64,000 bases of DNA from Hahella chejuensis KCTC 2396. Its GTDB lineage: Bacteria; Pseudomonadota; Gammaproteobacteria; Pseudomonadales; Oleiphilaceae. Below the pieces are notes generated by a model that was given only the letters and a program-made list of their open reading frames with translations, searched no databases and had not been told where the DNA came from. The stretch is from assembly GCF_000012985.1 (NCBI RefSeq), contig NC_007645.1, positions 6,306,001 through 6,370,000 on the forward strand, in the 5' to 3' direction. Every line of letters starts with the position of its first letter. Within the stretch, counting starts at the first letter, position 1. Of this stretch, positions 1-8,658 are shown in pieces. The translations under genes and the position numbers were made by a program.

Positions 1-1311
1 GCCGGCGCCGGCCTTCACCGCCACCTTGACCATTTCGCCGTACATGCCGTCGGGTTTGCCCAAAGCCACCACTTCCAGCACACCGGGAATACGCCGAATC
101 ACAGCCTCCACATCCGCCGGGTCGACTTTATGACCGGCGACATTGATCATCAGCTTTTTGCGCCCGACGATGATCAGATTGCCTGCCTCATCCAGGCGCC
201 CTAAATCTCCCGTATGGTAACCGTCTTTGCGGAAGGTTTCCGCACTTAATTCCGGCAACCCCCGGTACTCATGGGTCATGGCTGGAGAGTCGATCACTAC
301 CTCCCCCTCCTGACCTGCCGCTACCGGCTCTCCCTCATCGTCCAGCAGACGAATAACGGAGCCAGACACCGGCTTGCCGACGGAGCGAAAGTTAGCGGCC
401 GAAACATGCGCATTCACCGCCGCGGCGCCGGTTTCCGTAGAGCCATATAACTGCCCCAGAGGTATGCCGAAGGCCTCGCGGAAGCCGGTGAATATGTCTT
501 CCTCCAGCGGCGCTCCAGCCGTATACGCCAAGCGTAATCGGCTCAGATCCGGCGCCTGTTTGAATGGCGTCATCGCCATCATTTTGCACATAAACGGCAC
601 GGAAGGCAGCAAGGTCGCCTGATGTTCCGACACCAGCCGCATCATTTTTCGCGCATTGAACTCGCCATGATGAATCAACAGCGTTCCGCCGTTCATCAAC
701 GCCGCCAGAAAACAGTTGCCAAAGCCATGAGCGTGAAACAGCGGTACGCTGCAGGCGATAACATCTTCATGGGTGATGCTCAGCGTGGCGGCGGAGCCCT
801 CCACTTCCGCCATCACCTGCGCCTGCGTGCGCGCCACCTGTTTGGGCGAGCCGGTGGAGCCGGATGAAAACATGATGACGGCGTCCGCCGTTCCTGGATA
901 ACGGCTTTCCGGGGCGTCCTCATCCGACACAGGCAAAGCGTCATCCAGCCCAATCACACAACGCGCCATCTCAGCGGGAAGCTTCGCTTCCGCTTCAGGA
1001 ACGACAAAGGCGAAGCGCACTCGGGCGTTGTCGAGGTACAACGCGGTTTCTTCCTGTGTGTAGGCCACGTTTAACGGCAACAGTACGCCGCCGTTGGCCC
1101 AGACCGCCAGCGAGATCGCTACGAAGTATATGGAGTTGGGAACCAGCGCCGCCACCGCTTCGCCGGGACCGACGCCAGCCGCCCGCAATACGCGGGCGTA
1201 TCCGACAGCGGCGCTGATCATTTCGCGATAACTGTAGGAAGTCTCGCGCCAAACAACGGCTTCCTTGTCAGGAAACCGTTGCGCCTGCTCAACAAAACGT
1301 GCAAATAACAT
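1..1311 (-). CDS. AMP-binding acyl-CoA synthetase / acyl-adenylate ligase (3' end beyond window)
   Basis: The reading frame is open from ATG at 1311 to the window edge (437 codons, no stop), so the C-terminus is missing. It has the ANL adenylating-enzyme pattern: a P-loop-like SSGSTGSPKQ around residue 160, YGSTETG for the A5 motif, YHTGDLG for A7, and the hinge and A8 stretch RKKLMINVAGHKVDP. Such enzymes activate a carboxylic acid with ATP as acyl-AMP and usually pass it to CoA or a carrier protein. It starts 18 bp after the stop of the neighbouring glycosyltransferase gene and is probably the last visible gene of the left arm of the glycan locus. The acyl substrate cannot be read from the sequence; a fatty acid or an aryl acid are both possible. 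Confidence 0.9.
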   Translation of the reverse strand, partial: MLFARFVEQAQRFPDKEAVVWRETSYSYREMISAAVGYARVLRAAGVGPGEAVAALVPNSIYFVAISLAVWANGGVLLPLNVAYTQEETALYLDNARVRFAFVVPEAEAKLPAEMARCVIGLDDALPVSDEDAPESRYPGTADAVIMFSSGSTGSPKQVARTQAQVMAEVEGSAATLSITHEDVIACSVPLFHAHGFGNCFLAALMNGGTLLIHHGEFNARKMMRLVSEHQATLLPSVPFMCKMMAMTPFKQAPDLSRLRLAYTAGAPLEEDIFTGFREAFGIPLGQLYGSTETGAAAVNAHVSAANFRSVGKPVSGSVIRLLDDEGEPVAAGQEGEVVIDSPAMTHEYRGLPELSAETFRKDGYHTGDLGRLDEAGNLIIVGRKKLMINVAGHKVDPADVEAVIRRIPGVLEVVALGKPDGMYGEMVKVAVKAGAG

Positions 1312-1328
1312 ATGATTACGACTTCACT

Positions 1329-2138
1329 CTATGCTTTGGTTTGCAGCTCTTTATAGCCGGTGGCCTTCAATTTGCCGTAGAGATTGAACAGCTCTACAAA
1401 CGCCTTGAAGATGACTAACGGATTGGCGCCGGTGGCGGCCCCTGACAACCTGGGATAGTGACTGACGGGCACTTGCTTGATCGTGCAGTGCATCATGCCC
1501 GCCTGAGCCAGAATCTCCGTGTTGATCATGGCGCCTTCCGCCTCAATCCGAATGCTCTGAATAAAATCACGCCGGAAAATCTTGAAGGCGCAATCAATAT
1601 CCCGCACTCGAATTCCAAACAGGTAGCGCACCAGAACTCCCCAACAGTAAGCGTTCAGCTTGCGATGCCAGGGGTCGGCGCGCTGCGCCCGGTAGCCCAC
1701 CACGATGTCGTAATCGTTGATGTGCCGCAGCAGCAGGTCGACTTCCTCCAGGTCGAACTGACCATCTGAATCGGAGAAGAAAATAAAATCTCCCCGCCCC
1801 GACTTCAGGCCGGTCCTGACCGCGCCGCCATACCCTTTGTTCTGCACATGGTGGATGGGACGCACTTCCTCATGCTCCTGACGCAGGCGTTCGAGGATAT
1901 CCCGTGTGCCATCGGAGCTGCCGTCGTTGACGACGATGATCTCTACGGTTTCAAAATGCTTCTTAAACGCTCCTATCGCCTTCAGGACCGTCATTTCTAT
2001 ATTCGTTTCTTCGTTATAGGCGGGGAATACAACAGATACGCTAGATAATTTCTTATTTTGCGCGGAAGCCGATGCTTCCGTCTGGGCATCCTCTGTGGGC
2101 GCCTTATCCACCTTACGTAATATGATGTCCGCTTCCAT
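1329..2138 (-). CDS. Family 2 glycosyltransferase (DPM1/polyprenyl-phosphate sugar transferase type)
   Basis: This 269-residue protein has a GT-A fold start at about residue 33 (VSVVFPAYNEE), the NDGSSDGT nucleotide-sugar motif and the metal-binding DSDGQ at about residue 122. The RDIDCAFKIFRRD stretch is characteristic of the dolichyl-phosphate mannose synthase-like subgroup. No C-terminal membrane helices are visible, unlike the DPM1-GtrA fusions. The family transfers a sugar from a nucleotide donor to a polyprenyl phosphate or a nascent glycan at the inner face of the inner membrane. It lies between the heptose kinase gene and the acyl ligase on the same strand. A lipid-linked sugar made here could feed the GT39-like enzyme at 14247, which belongs to a family using such donors; that link is inference. 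Confidence 0.9.
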   Translation of the reverse strand: MEADIILRKVDKAPTEDAQTEASASAQNKKLSSVSVVFPAYNEETNIEMTVLKAIGAFKKHFETVEIIVVNDGSSDGTRDILERLRQEHEEVRPIHHVQNKGYGGAVRTGLKSGRGDFIFFSDSDGQFDLEEVDLLLRHINDYDIVVGYRAQRADPWHRKLNAYCWGVLVRYLFGIRVRDIDCAFKIFRRDFIQSIRIEAEGAMINTEILAQAGMMHCTIKQVPVSHYPRLSGAATGANPLVIFKAFVELFNLYGKLKATGYKELQTKA

Positions 2139-2198
2139 TGAACTGTCCTTTGTTTCGCTGGGTTATTCCATTGCGGCGTTGACTTGACCACCCGTAAA

Positions 2199-3263
2199 TC
2201 ACGCAGCCAGAAATTTGTCCTTGGTGAACACCGTTTGCGGCGTTCGCAGCTCACGGGAACTGCGCCAGGACTGCACGCCAGATAGTTCAAAGTTGAAAGA
2301 CATCACTTCCACGCCGGCTTTCACCAGCGCTTCCATCACCCGGCGTTTACGGGTGGACTCACAATAGAACATCATGAAGCCGCCGCCTCCGGCGCCACTG
2401 ACTTTACCGCCCAGGGCGCCGGCTTTCACCGCGTCTTCATAAATCTGGTCGAGTTGACCGTTGGATATGGTCGCCGCCATTTTCTTCTTCTCTTGCCATG
2501 CATAATCCAGCAGTTTGCCGAATTCGTCCGGGCGACCGGTCAGCAGCGCTTTTTTCATTTCCACCGCATGCGCCTTGAGGTTGTGCATGGCGTTCAGGCT
2601 CGCCTGATCGTTGCGCTCCACGTTCTTGACCTGGGACTCAATGATGCGCGAGGACAGCCGGTTCTTTCTGGTGTACGCCAGAATCAGGTTGTATTCGAGT
2701 TCATGAATAACCCAGGGGTCGATGCGCAGCGAGTTGACGATGACGTGGTCTTTCTGGAACTCCATGAAGTTGAAGCCGCCGAAAGCGCTGGCGTACTGGT
2801 CCTGCATGCCCCCCAGAATCCCCAGATCGCCACGTTCGATTTCGCAGGCGCGACGGGCGATGTCGTAAGGGCTTAACGCCAGGTTCTTCAATTCTCTGAA
2901 AGCGCCGATCAACGACACCACCATGGCTGACGAAGAGCCCAGACCGGACCCTGGCGGGGCGTCATTGTGGGTGACGATGCGTAAACCGGCGGAACCTTCG
3001 TAAAAGCGCTTGATCACGCCTTTGGCCAGATCGCTTTCGCCATTGAACTGAAGATCCTTGTTGGCTTTGATGCGGGTAATGCTTTCGAAATCCTGCGAGT
3101 AGATTTCTATCTGCGGAACTTCCCGCAATTCCAGATGGGTGTATGCGTATTTGTTTATGGTGACGTTCAGAACATTGCCGCCATATATATCGGAGTAGCT
3201 GGCGATATCGGTGCCGCCTCCGGCGAAGCTGATCCTTAGCGGAGCTTTTGATCGGTAAAACAT
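2199..3263 (-). CDS. hddA: GHMP-family D-glycero-D-manno-heptose 7-phosphate kinase
   Basis: This 354-residue GHMP kinase has N-terminal APLRISFAGGGTD, the ATP-binding loop PGSGLGSSSAMV at about residue 105, and the C-terminal motif KVSGAGGGGFMMFY near residue 285. This triple is typical of HddA, which phosphorylates D-glycero-D-manno-heptose 7-phosphate to the 1,7-bisphosphate in the GDP-heptose pathway. The partner genes hddC-like (15894) and gmhA (16687) are at the far end of the opposite arm, which supports the heptose assignment over fucokinase or galactokinase. An AAAGGA Shine-Dalgarno sequence lies just before the ATG. It is followed 60 bp later by the glycosyltransferase gene. Confidence 0.85.
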   Translation of the reverse strand: MFYRSKAPLRISFAGGGTDIASYSDIYGGNVLNVTINKYAYTHLELREVPQIEIYSQDFESITRIKANKDLQFNGESDLAKGVIKRFYEGSAGLRIVTHNDAPPGSGLGSSSAMVVSLIGAFRELKNLALSPYDIARRACEIERGDLGILGGMQDQYASAFGGFNFMEFQKDHVIVNSLRIDPWVIHELEYNLILAYTRKNRLSSRIIESQVKNVERNDQASLNAMHNLKAHAVEMKKALLTGRPDEFGKLLDYAWQEKKKMAATISNGQLDQIYEDAVKAGALGGKVSGAGGGGFMMFYCESTRKRRVMEALVKAGVEVMSFNFELSGVQSWRSSRELRTPQTVFTKDKFLAA

Positions 3264-3340
3264 AAAGTCGTCCTTTCCCTAGTTTTGTAACCTAATCACT
3301 TTGAATACGTCCAGTTACAACAAACTGCAGTCCTTGCGCT

Positions 3341-4003
3341 TCAGGAAGCGCGATACAGTGTTGCGTCCCTTTCAACAATAAATTGCTGTGCAATGAGATA
3401 ACCGATAACCCTCTCCACGCATTCGGACAGGGATAACGCATCGGTATTCAGAGTCAATTCCGGATTGACTGGCGGTTCATAAGGAGAATCAACGCCGGTG
3501 AACTTTTCTATGCGGCCCGCACGGGCTTTCTTGTACAAACCTTTGGGGTCGCGTTGTTCACATACGTTGAGAGGCGTCGACACATGGACCTCGACAAACT
3601 CGCCGGGCTCCAGCATTTGACGCACTATTTTTCTATCTTCGCGGAAGGGGGAGATGAAAGCGCTCAGAACGATCATGCCGCTGTCGACAAACAACTTGGC
3701 GACTTCGCCTATTCGGCGGATGTTCTCGACCCGGGATTCGTCGGAGAAACCCAGGTCTTTGTTCAGCCCATAACGGACGTTGTCACCGTCCAACAGATAG
3801 GTGTGGCGCCGCCACTCAAACAACTGCGCCTCCACCGCATTGGCGATCGTGGATTTGCCTGCTCCGCTAAGGCCGGTGAACCACAGTAGGCAAGGTTTCT
3901 GCGTCTTGATGGACGCACGCTGGGATTTACTGATTTTATGCTGATGCCAGACAATGTCGGCGCAGACGTCATTCCCAGACTTTATTGTATATTCCTTAGC
4001 CAC
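3341..4003 (-). CDS. cysC: Adenylylsulfate (APS) kinase
   Basis: The enzyme phosphorylates APS to PAPS, the universal sulfate donor. The P-loop GLSGAGKST lies at about residue 45, followed by [28 protein letters not shown] and [12 protein letters not shown], all standard APS-kinase blocks. I chose the GTG at 4003 because AGGAG (plus-strand 4011-4015) sits seven bases upstream. An ATG at 4048 in the same frame would add 15 residues but has no such site. The product is then 220 residues, near the family length. No ATP sulfurylase gene (cysDN or sat) is visible nearby, so APS must come from elsewhere. As first gene of the left arm it probably supplies PAPS to the sulfotransferase-like protein at 17314. 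Confidence 0.93.
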   Translation of the reverse strand: MAKEYTIKSGNDVCADIVWHQHKISKSQRASIKTQKPCLLWFTGLSGAGKSTIANAVEAQLFEWRRHTYLLDGDNVRYGLNKDLGFSDESRVENIRRIGEVAKLFVDSGMIVLSAFISPFREDRKIVRQMLEPGEFVEVHVSTPLNVCEQRDPKGLYKKARAGRIEKFTGVDSPYEPPVNPELTLNTDALSLSECVERVIGYLIAQQFIVERDATLYRAS

Positions 4004-4107
4004 CGTCGTACTCCTGAAGCCATGTGCGAAACGCAAATCCGCGTTCATTTCCTTATCCGTGGGAGCAATCTCAGCAGAGTAAAGCAGCAGCCCAATGTCC
4101 TCAGCGA

Positions 4108-4124
4108 GGCAAAAAGCATGCCCG
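4108..4124 (-). promoter_or_regulatory. Candidate sigma-54 (-24/-12) promoter for the cysC arm
   Basis: Read on the minus strand the sequence is GGGCATGCTTTTTGCC: GG, ten bases, GC, with the strict spacing of RpoN promoters and an intact TTGC -12 block. The -24 block deviates from TGGCACG at two positions. Transcription would start near 4097, giving a leader of about 95 bases before the GTG of cysC. Confidence 0.4.
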
Positions 4125-4781
4125 AGCTACGGCAAAAACAGGGAAAAAACGCAGATGACGCTTATATGACAGTCCAGGGAAAACGCGGGGCCGATGAGCG
4201 CCGCTTACGACATGGACAAATAAAGAGCTGTTTTATCTTTCACTTAAGTCGGGTTTAACGATGGCCTACGCGGGAAGAAGTCGAGATAGGAGATCACGAC
4301 TTTGAGCCTGCGCCTCCGTAAAAAACACTGAGAAAAAATGATTTTTCGCACAGGTCCCAGGATGAAAACGGCCCGATTTTCACACCAAAATTTGATTCAT
4401 TTAGGGGCGCTGACAAAGAAAAAGGGGCAGCCGCTTATACGCCAAGTGTAAAGAAAATAATAAGATGAATGTCGGTTCAGTTTACGCTTTGGCCATTTTC
4501 TCTGCTCACTTATTAATCTCTGTAAACCTTCTCACTACTTTTAACGACCAACAAAACCGGAAGTGTTGAATTTTTTTACATATTGTTTTTGCACCAACTT
4601 TGACCATTCAGTCAGATTATCCTCAACATCCCGCGCCACTAAAGGGTTTCCGGCCCATAACCTCTATACATCGGGTATTTCAGCGAGAAAAAGCTGGCGT
4701 CAAAAAGGAGAAATTGCGCTCATTTATTGTCATCTCCACGGGTTTTCATTTTACAAACCTGTCATCCTGCCCCACCTCCTT

Positions 4782-4797
4782 TGGCTCGAATATTGCC
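4782..4797 (+). promoter_or_regulatory. Candidate sigma-54 (-24/-12) promoter for the plus-strand arm
   Basis: The sequence TGGCTCGAATATTGCC matches TGGCACG-N4-TTGC with one change in the -24 block and keeps GG-N10-GC spacing. Transcription would start near 4808, about 70 bases before the GTG of the first gene. Together with the opposing motif at 4108 it suggests that both arms may respond to an RpoN activator. Confidence 0.45.
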
Positions 4798-4877
4798 TTT
4801 TCGGGAGTTAATAACAGGTTAAGCCTGTTTGCTTTTCAGCCAGGATTTACGTCACTTTCAGAAGGAATGCATACAAA

Positions 4878-6155
4878 GTGAAGCCAGAAAAAAGGAAATT
4901 TAAAATCGCCATGGTGGCGGCCTGCCCTTTCCCCGCCAATCATGGATCGCCGGCTTCCATCAGGGAAATGTCGGAAGCGCTGGTAAGCCTGGGCAATGAA
5001 GTCCATATCGTCACCTACCCCATTAAAGAGGATATTCCTGTGGTCGGGCCGCACATACACCGGGTGCGGGTTCCGGGGTTCAAGAAAAACGCCATACGGG
5101 TCGGTCCTTCCCCTGAGAAGTTCCTGTTTAACCCGCTGATGGTGTTCAAACTCATACGCGTCATCCTCAAATACGATATCGACATTATTCACGCTCACAA
5201 TTATGAAGGCGTTTTGATCGGCTGGCTGGCCAAACTGATCACGCGCCGACCGTTGCTGTACAACGCGGTCAACAGCATGGCCGACGAATTGCCCACCTAC
5301 GACTTCTTCAAAAACAAAGACTTCGCCCGCAAGCTGGCGGCTTTTCTGGACAAAACGTTGCCCTTCAAAGGGGATCATGTCACCGCGGTGTCCGATGATC
5401 TCAAACACTTTCTGGTGAAACTGGGCGTGGAGGCGGACAAAATCACTGTACTGCCCGCCGGGGTCGTACCTGAGATGTTCGATAACCCCAATCCCGAGCG
5501 CATCTACGCCCGTCACCAACTAAGCAAAGACGACCACTATCTGGTTTACACAGGGAGTCTAGACGCCTTTCAGCGAATCGACTATCTGCTGGAGACCATG
5601 GCGCGGGTAGCCGCCCGCCGCAATGACGTGAAGCTGTTATTGGTCGGCAATATCTCCAACCCGGAAGCTCATCGAAAATACCAGCGCATGGCGGAGGATC
5701 TCGGCATCGCTCATCAAGTGCTGTTCTGCGATCAGGTGCCATTGGACGAGCTGCCGGATTATCTGGCGGTCGCCGATGTGGCGGTGATTCCTCGCCCGGA
5801 GTGCCCGGGACACCCGGTAAAAGTGTTGAATTACATGTCCGCCGGCGTCGCCATCGCCGGCTTTCGCGGCGGCGCCAAGGGACTGACTCATGAGTGCAAT
5901 GCGCTGATCGTGGACAACCATGACTGCGACGCGCTCGCCGACGCTGCGATTCAATTATTGGACGACGGCGCCAAACGCCAGCGTCTGGGACACGCCGCCC
6001 GTCAGGTCGTAGACAAGTTCTACACCTGGCGACAGTTGGCGCAAGGCATTGAGGTGCTGTACGAACATTTGTATACGGGAGGAGAACGCGCGCCCAGAGA
6101 AAAGCTGCGTGAGTTCATTCTGGAGACTTACTCTCCAAACGACGTAAGATCTTGA
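4878..6155 (+). CDS. GT4-type (GT-B) glycosyltransferase
   Basis: This 425-residue protein is the first gene of the plus-strand arm and starts with GTG; GAAGGA lies 11 bases upstream. The N-terminal Rossmann half opens with MVAACPFPANHGSPASIREM and contains the IHAHNYEGVLIGWLA segment typical of GT-B enzymes. The C-terminal half has VYTGSLDAFQRIDYLLE and the donor-binding region PRPECPGHPVKVLNYMSAG, corresponding to the E-x7-E area of GT4 enzymes. It should transfer a sugar from a nucleotide donor to a lipid-linked or growing glycan on the cytoplasmic side. Donor and linkage cannot be predicted. A 213-bp gap rich in hairpins separates it from the next gene. Confidence 0.92.
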   Translation: MKPEKRKFKIAMVAACPFPANHGSPASIREMSEALVSLGNEVHIVTYPIKEDIPVVGPHIHRVRVPGFKKNAIRVGPSPEKFLFNPLMVFKLIRVILKYDIDIIHAHNYEGVLIGWLAKLITRRPLLYNAVNSMADELPTYDFFKNKDFARKLAAFLDKTLPFKGDHVTAVSDDLKHFLVKLGVEADKITVLPAGVVPEMFDNPNPERIYARHQLSKDDHYLVYTGSLDAFQRIDYLLETMARVAARRNDVKLLLVGNISNPEAHRKYQRMAEDLGIAHQVLFCDQVPLDELPDYLAVADVAVIPRPECPGHPVKVLNYMSAGVAIAGFRGGAKGLTHECNALIVDNHDCDALADAAIQLLDDGAKRQRLGHAARQVVDKFYTWRQLAQGIEVLYEHLYTGGERAPREKLREFILETYSPNDVRS

Positions 6156-6224
6156 AGTGCATAAAAGGAATGGAGTGCGGCAAAGGAACAATCCGTCCTT
6201 TTTCAACGCTATCGAAACGCTGGC

Positions 6225-6320
6225 GCGAATGTGCGGATTCTGGCAATCTGCGCATTCGCCCACATGCAACGGCGAAGCCGGCGTCCGCGTCACGCCGGTG
6301 GGGCCTGGCGTCAGCGCCAG
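6225..6320 (+). promoter_or_regulatory. Three consecutive hairpins in the GT4-acetyltransferase gap
   Basis: The first hairpin pairs 6225-6239 with 6245-6259 (15 positions including two G-U pairs, five-base loop CTGGC). The second pairs 6278-6284 with 6292-6298, and the third pairs 6305-6310 with 6315-6320. None is followed by a T tract, so simple intrinsic termination is unlikely. They could set relative expression by stabilising or attenuating the transcript. The GGAGG of the next gene follows at 6354-6358. Confidence 0.5.
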
Positions 6321-6368
6321 CCCTGGGAACGGGCTCTTGCAGCCGATTTATATGGAGGTTAGGTAACC

Positions 6369-6944
6369 ATGGCCGGTTTACTGGCGGCGGATATCCGCAG
6401 GAAGCGCTCACACTATGTGCGCATCGACAATTTCGTCAACAAGTACCTGAAAATCACGTTCCAGCTGGGCACGCTCTATCTGTGCTCGTACCGTCTGGGG
6501 CACTATGCCGCGCGCGCGCGCAATCCCTTGTTGAAGCTGGCGGCGTGGCTTTTATATTTTCCGACCGAGTTTCTGCTGGGCTCCATCACCGGCATTCGCA
6601 TCCCTCCCCAGGTCGCTATCGGTCCCGGTCTGGTCATCCATAATTTCTCCGGCGTTTTTATCGACGCGGAAATCGTGGGCGAAGACTGCACCGTCAACCA
6701 GTGCGTCACCGTCGGCCCGGACTATCAACGCAAAGGCCGTCCCCGTCTGGGCGACAATGTCTTTATCGGCTCCGGCGCCAAGATTCTGGGAAATATCACC
6801 ATCGGCGACAATGTGGTGGTCGCCTCCAACGCGCTGGTGATCGACTCGGTTCCGGACAACTGTACTGTCGTCGGCGCGCCGGCCCGGATCGTTTCGCGCA
6901 ACAACACCAGCAGTTACCTTAAGTTCAAACAACCCAAGCGTTGA
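6369..6944 (+). CDS. CysE-like hexapeptide-repeat acetyltransferase
   Basis: This 191-residue protein has a hydrophobic N-terminal half (about residues 25-75) and a left-handed beta-helix C-terminal half with hexapeptide-repeat units such as IPPQVAIGPGLVI and RLGDNVFIGSGAKILGNI. The closing VVGAPARIV is usual for serine acetyltransferase relatives. Members transfer acetyl groups from acetyl-CoA. In a glycan locus the probable substrate is a sugar hydroxyl or amino group rather than serine, because the usual N-terminal helical domain of CysE is replaced by a short hydrophobic segment. GGAGG at 6354-6358 precedes the ATG. Confidence 0.85.
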   Translation: MAGLLAADIRRKRSHYVRIDNFVNKYLKITFQLGTLYLCSYRLGHYAARARNPLLKLAAWLLYFPTEFLLGSITGIRIPPQVAIGPGLVIHNFSGVFIDAEIVGEDCTVNQCVTVGPDYQRKGRPRLGDNVFIGSGAKILGNITIGDNVVVASNALVIDSVPDNCTVVGAPARIVSRNNTSSYLKFKQPKR

Positions 6945-6954
6945 CGGCGTACTT

Positions 6955-7533
6955 ATGGCGACCACTGTGGCCCACGCACTTTGCGGTATCGACTGTCTCC
7001 TGGCGGCCCATGCGCTGCGCGGCGGCGCGGTCATGCCCAAAGCGGCCGCGCTGGCGTTTTTCGCATTGCTCGGCAATGCGCCGGATCTGGATATGCTGGT
7101 CGGATATTTCATCAGCGGCGACCATCTCGCTTATCACAGTCGCGCATCTCATGCGCCGGCGACGTTATTGGTTTTGGCCGCCTTATTGGCGTGGCCCCAC
7201 TGGAGATTTCTGGCGCTCTGGCCAGGCTATTTTCAGCGCTTCGCAGTGATCGTCTGCGCTCTGCTCAGTCATACCCTGCTGGATTTTCTCACCGGCCCAC
7301 AGCGAGGGCTGCACAGCAGCTTTGGCGCGCCGCTGCTTTGGCCGTTAAGCGACGTCCGCGTCTCCGCGCCGTTCTCTTTATTGATTGGACCTCACCACGA
7401 CACCCTGGACCGTTTTATCGGCTGGCGCAATGTGTGGGCGGTGGCGTCCGAGTTATTGCTGTTCGCGCCGCTCACCTGGCTGCTTTGGCGCCAGGCGCGC
7501 GGGGCCCGCAACACCATAGAAGGATTCAAATGA
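6955..7533 (+). CDS. DUF457/YdjM-type membrane-bound metal-dependent hydrolase-like protein
   Basis: This 192-residue, strongly hydrophobic protein has four to five membrane segments. It carries the conserved polar residues of the DUF457 (YdjM-like) family: HALCGID near the start, NAPDLDMLVGY at about 41, HSRASHAP at about 62 and LLSHTLLDFLTGP at about 103. These His and Asp residues probably bind metal; the biochemical role of the family is not established. It starts 10 bp after the acetyltransferase stop, and its own stop overlaps the start of the membrane-fusion protein gene (ATGA at 7530-7533), so the genes are translationally coupled. It may act on a lipid-linked intermediate, but that is speculation from context. 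Confidence 0.75.
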   Translation: MATTVAHALCGIDCLLAAHALRGGAVMPKAAALAFFALLGNAPDLDMLVGYFISGDHLAYHSRASHAPATLLVLAALLAWPHWRFLALWPGYFQRFAVIVCALLSHTLLDFLTGPQRGLHSSFGAPLLWPLSDVRVSAPFSLLIGPHHDTLDRFIGWRNVWAVASELLLFAPLTWLLWRQARGARNTIEGFK

Positions 7534-8651
7534 CTGGACGCATGCTGAACATCTTGAAGCGCAATTTCGTCTTTTCCGTATTCATCGTAGCGATCGTCGG
7601 ATTGATCGGCTACCTGCTGCTGTCCGCCAAGAAGCATATGGAAATCACCAACACGGAAATCGCCCGCAATGTGGGGAACGCCGCGCCAGTGGAGCTGCAC
7701 AAGGTCGGCGCGGGCGCCGTCACCTCCCGCTTCGCCGCCACCGCCGTCGCCACGGAAGGGGTTTCCGTCGCGATACGTCCGCAAATCGAAGGCGCTATCA
7801 GGGCGCAACCGGTCAAGCTGGGCGATCTGGTGGTCGAAGGTCAGGAGCTTTTCCGCCTGGATGACGCCTTGTACAAGTCCAATTACACACTGGCGAAATC
7901 TCTGGTGGAGAACCGCAAAACCTTGCTGGACTACTACAGCGCCAATCTCAGTGAAATGAAGAGCCTGCTGGAAGGCGAATATGTTTCTCAGGAGCAGTAT
8001 AAGACCGCCTTCCTCAACTTCACCCAGTCGCAAAGCAGTCTGGCCGAAGCCACCCATCAACTGAACAACGCCAGCCAGGAACTCAAACAAACGCAAGTGT
8101 CCTCGCCGATCTCCGGCGTCGTCAGCGAAGTAAAGAGCTTTCCCGGCGTCTATATCAAGAAGGGCGAGGAAGCGCTGGTCATCAATTCCATCGACCCGAT
8201 TCTGTTCAAGATTCTGCTGCCGGAAAAAGAGCTGGGCAACTTTTCACTGGGCAAGGCCGTGGATATCCGCCTGTCCGCCTTCACCAACACCACCCTGCGC
8301 GGAACGATCTACCGGGTGGACCCGGAGCTGGATGAAAGCCAGGGCGCCGCCCGGGTCTACGTGCAGGCGCCCAATCCCGAGCTGACCGTGAAGCCCGGCA
8401 TGACCGGCACGGTGTATCTGGAGCAGAACAAAAACACCGTGCGCATTCCTTCCATCGCCCTGATCAATCGCTTTGACGACGACGCGGTGGTGTTTCGGGT
8501 CAGCGAATCCGGCGCGGCGGAATTGACCCCGGTGAAGGTAGGCATCGCCGGCGACGGCTATGTGGAAATCATTGAGGGGCTGCATGTGGGAGACGAGATT
8601 GTGGTGGCGGGACAGCAGAGTCTGAAAGCCGGAGATAAGGTAAAAGGATAA
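7530..8651 (+). CDS. Membrane-fusion protein (HlyD/RND adaptor family)
   Basis: This 373-residue periplasmic adaptor has an uncleaved N-terminal membrane anchor at about residues 11-32. A lipoyl-like half motif around residues 90-110 (IRAQPVKLGDLVVEGQELF) is followed by a helical hairpin to about residue 190 and the second lipoyl half (VSSPISGVVSEV). Beta-barrel and membrane-proximal domains end with GDEIVVAGQQSLKAGDKV. It should bridge an inner-membrane transporter to the TolC-family channel encoded 7 bp downstream. No RND pump or ABC exporter lies beside it, which is unusual. The ATG at 7530 overlaps the upstream stop; a longer open frame from 6981 crosses the preceding gene in another frame and is not used. 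Confidence 0.92.
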   Translation: MTGRMLNILKRNFVFSVFIVAIVGLIGYLLLSAKKHMEITNTEIARNVGNAAPVELHKVGAGAVTSRFAATAVATEGVSVAIRPQIEGAIRAQPVKLGDLVVEGQELFRLDDALYKSNYTLAKSLVENRKTLLDYYSANLSEMKSLLEGEYVSQEQYKTAFLNFTQSQSSLAEATHQLNNASQELKQTQVSSPISGVVSEVKSFPGVYIKKGEEALVINSIDPILFKILLPEKELGNFSLGKAVDIRLSAFTNTTLRGTIYRVDPELDESQGAARVYVQAPNPELTVKPGMTGTVYLEQNKNTVRIPSIALINRFDDDAVVFRVSESGAAELTPVKVGIAGDGYVEIIEGLHVGDEIVVAGQQSLKAGDKVKG

Positions 8652-8658
8652 GGAATTC

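Larger units (their letters stand above)
4004..4877. other. Divergent regulatory region of the glycan locus
   Basis: This 874-bp region lies between the divergent cysC and GT4 starts and has no convincing gene. It is richer in A and T than its flanks. It contains two sigma-54-like motifs, one facing each arm, listed separately. Short open frames at 4563-4881 have poor composition and no recognisable motif. No clear activator-binding inverted repeat was found by eye. Confidence 0.6.

Noticed and set aside
374..1252. Several short frames on both strands
   Set aside because: They are shadows of the acyl-adenylate ligase, which runs off the window edge and so is not seen as a closed frame.
4563..4881. 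Possible small genes in the divergent region
   Set aside because: Two overlapping frames with serine- and phenylalanine-rich composition, no ribosome sites, and they overlap the sigma-54-like motif and the next gene start.
6981..8651. A 556-codon frame spanning the DUF457 gene and the membrane-fusion protein
   Set aside because: The first 183 codons overlap the DUF457 gene in another frame with arginine-rich shadow composition; the real start is ATG 7530 at the stop overlap.
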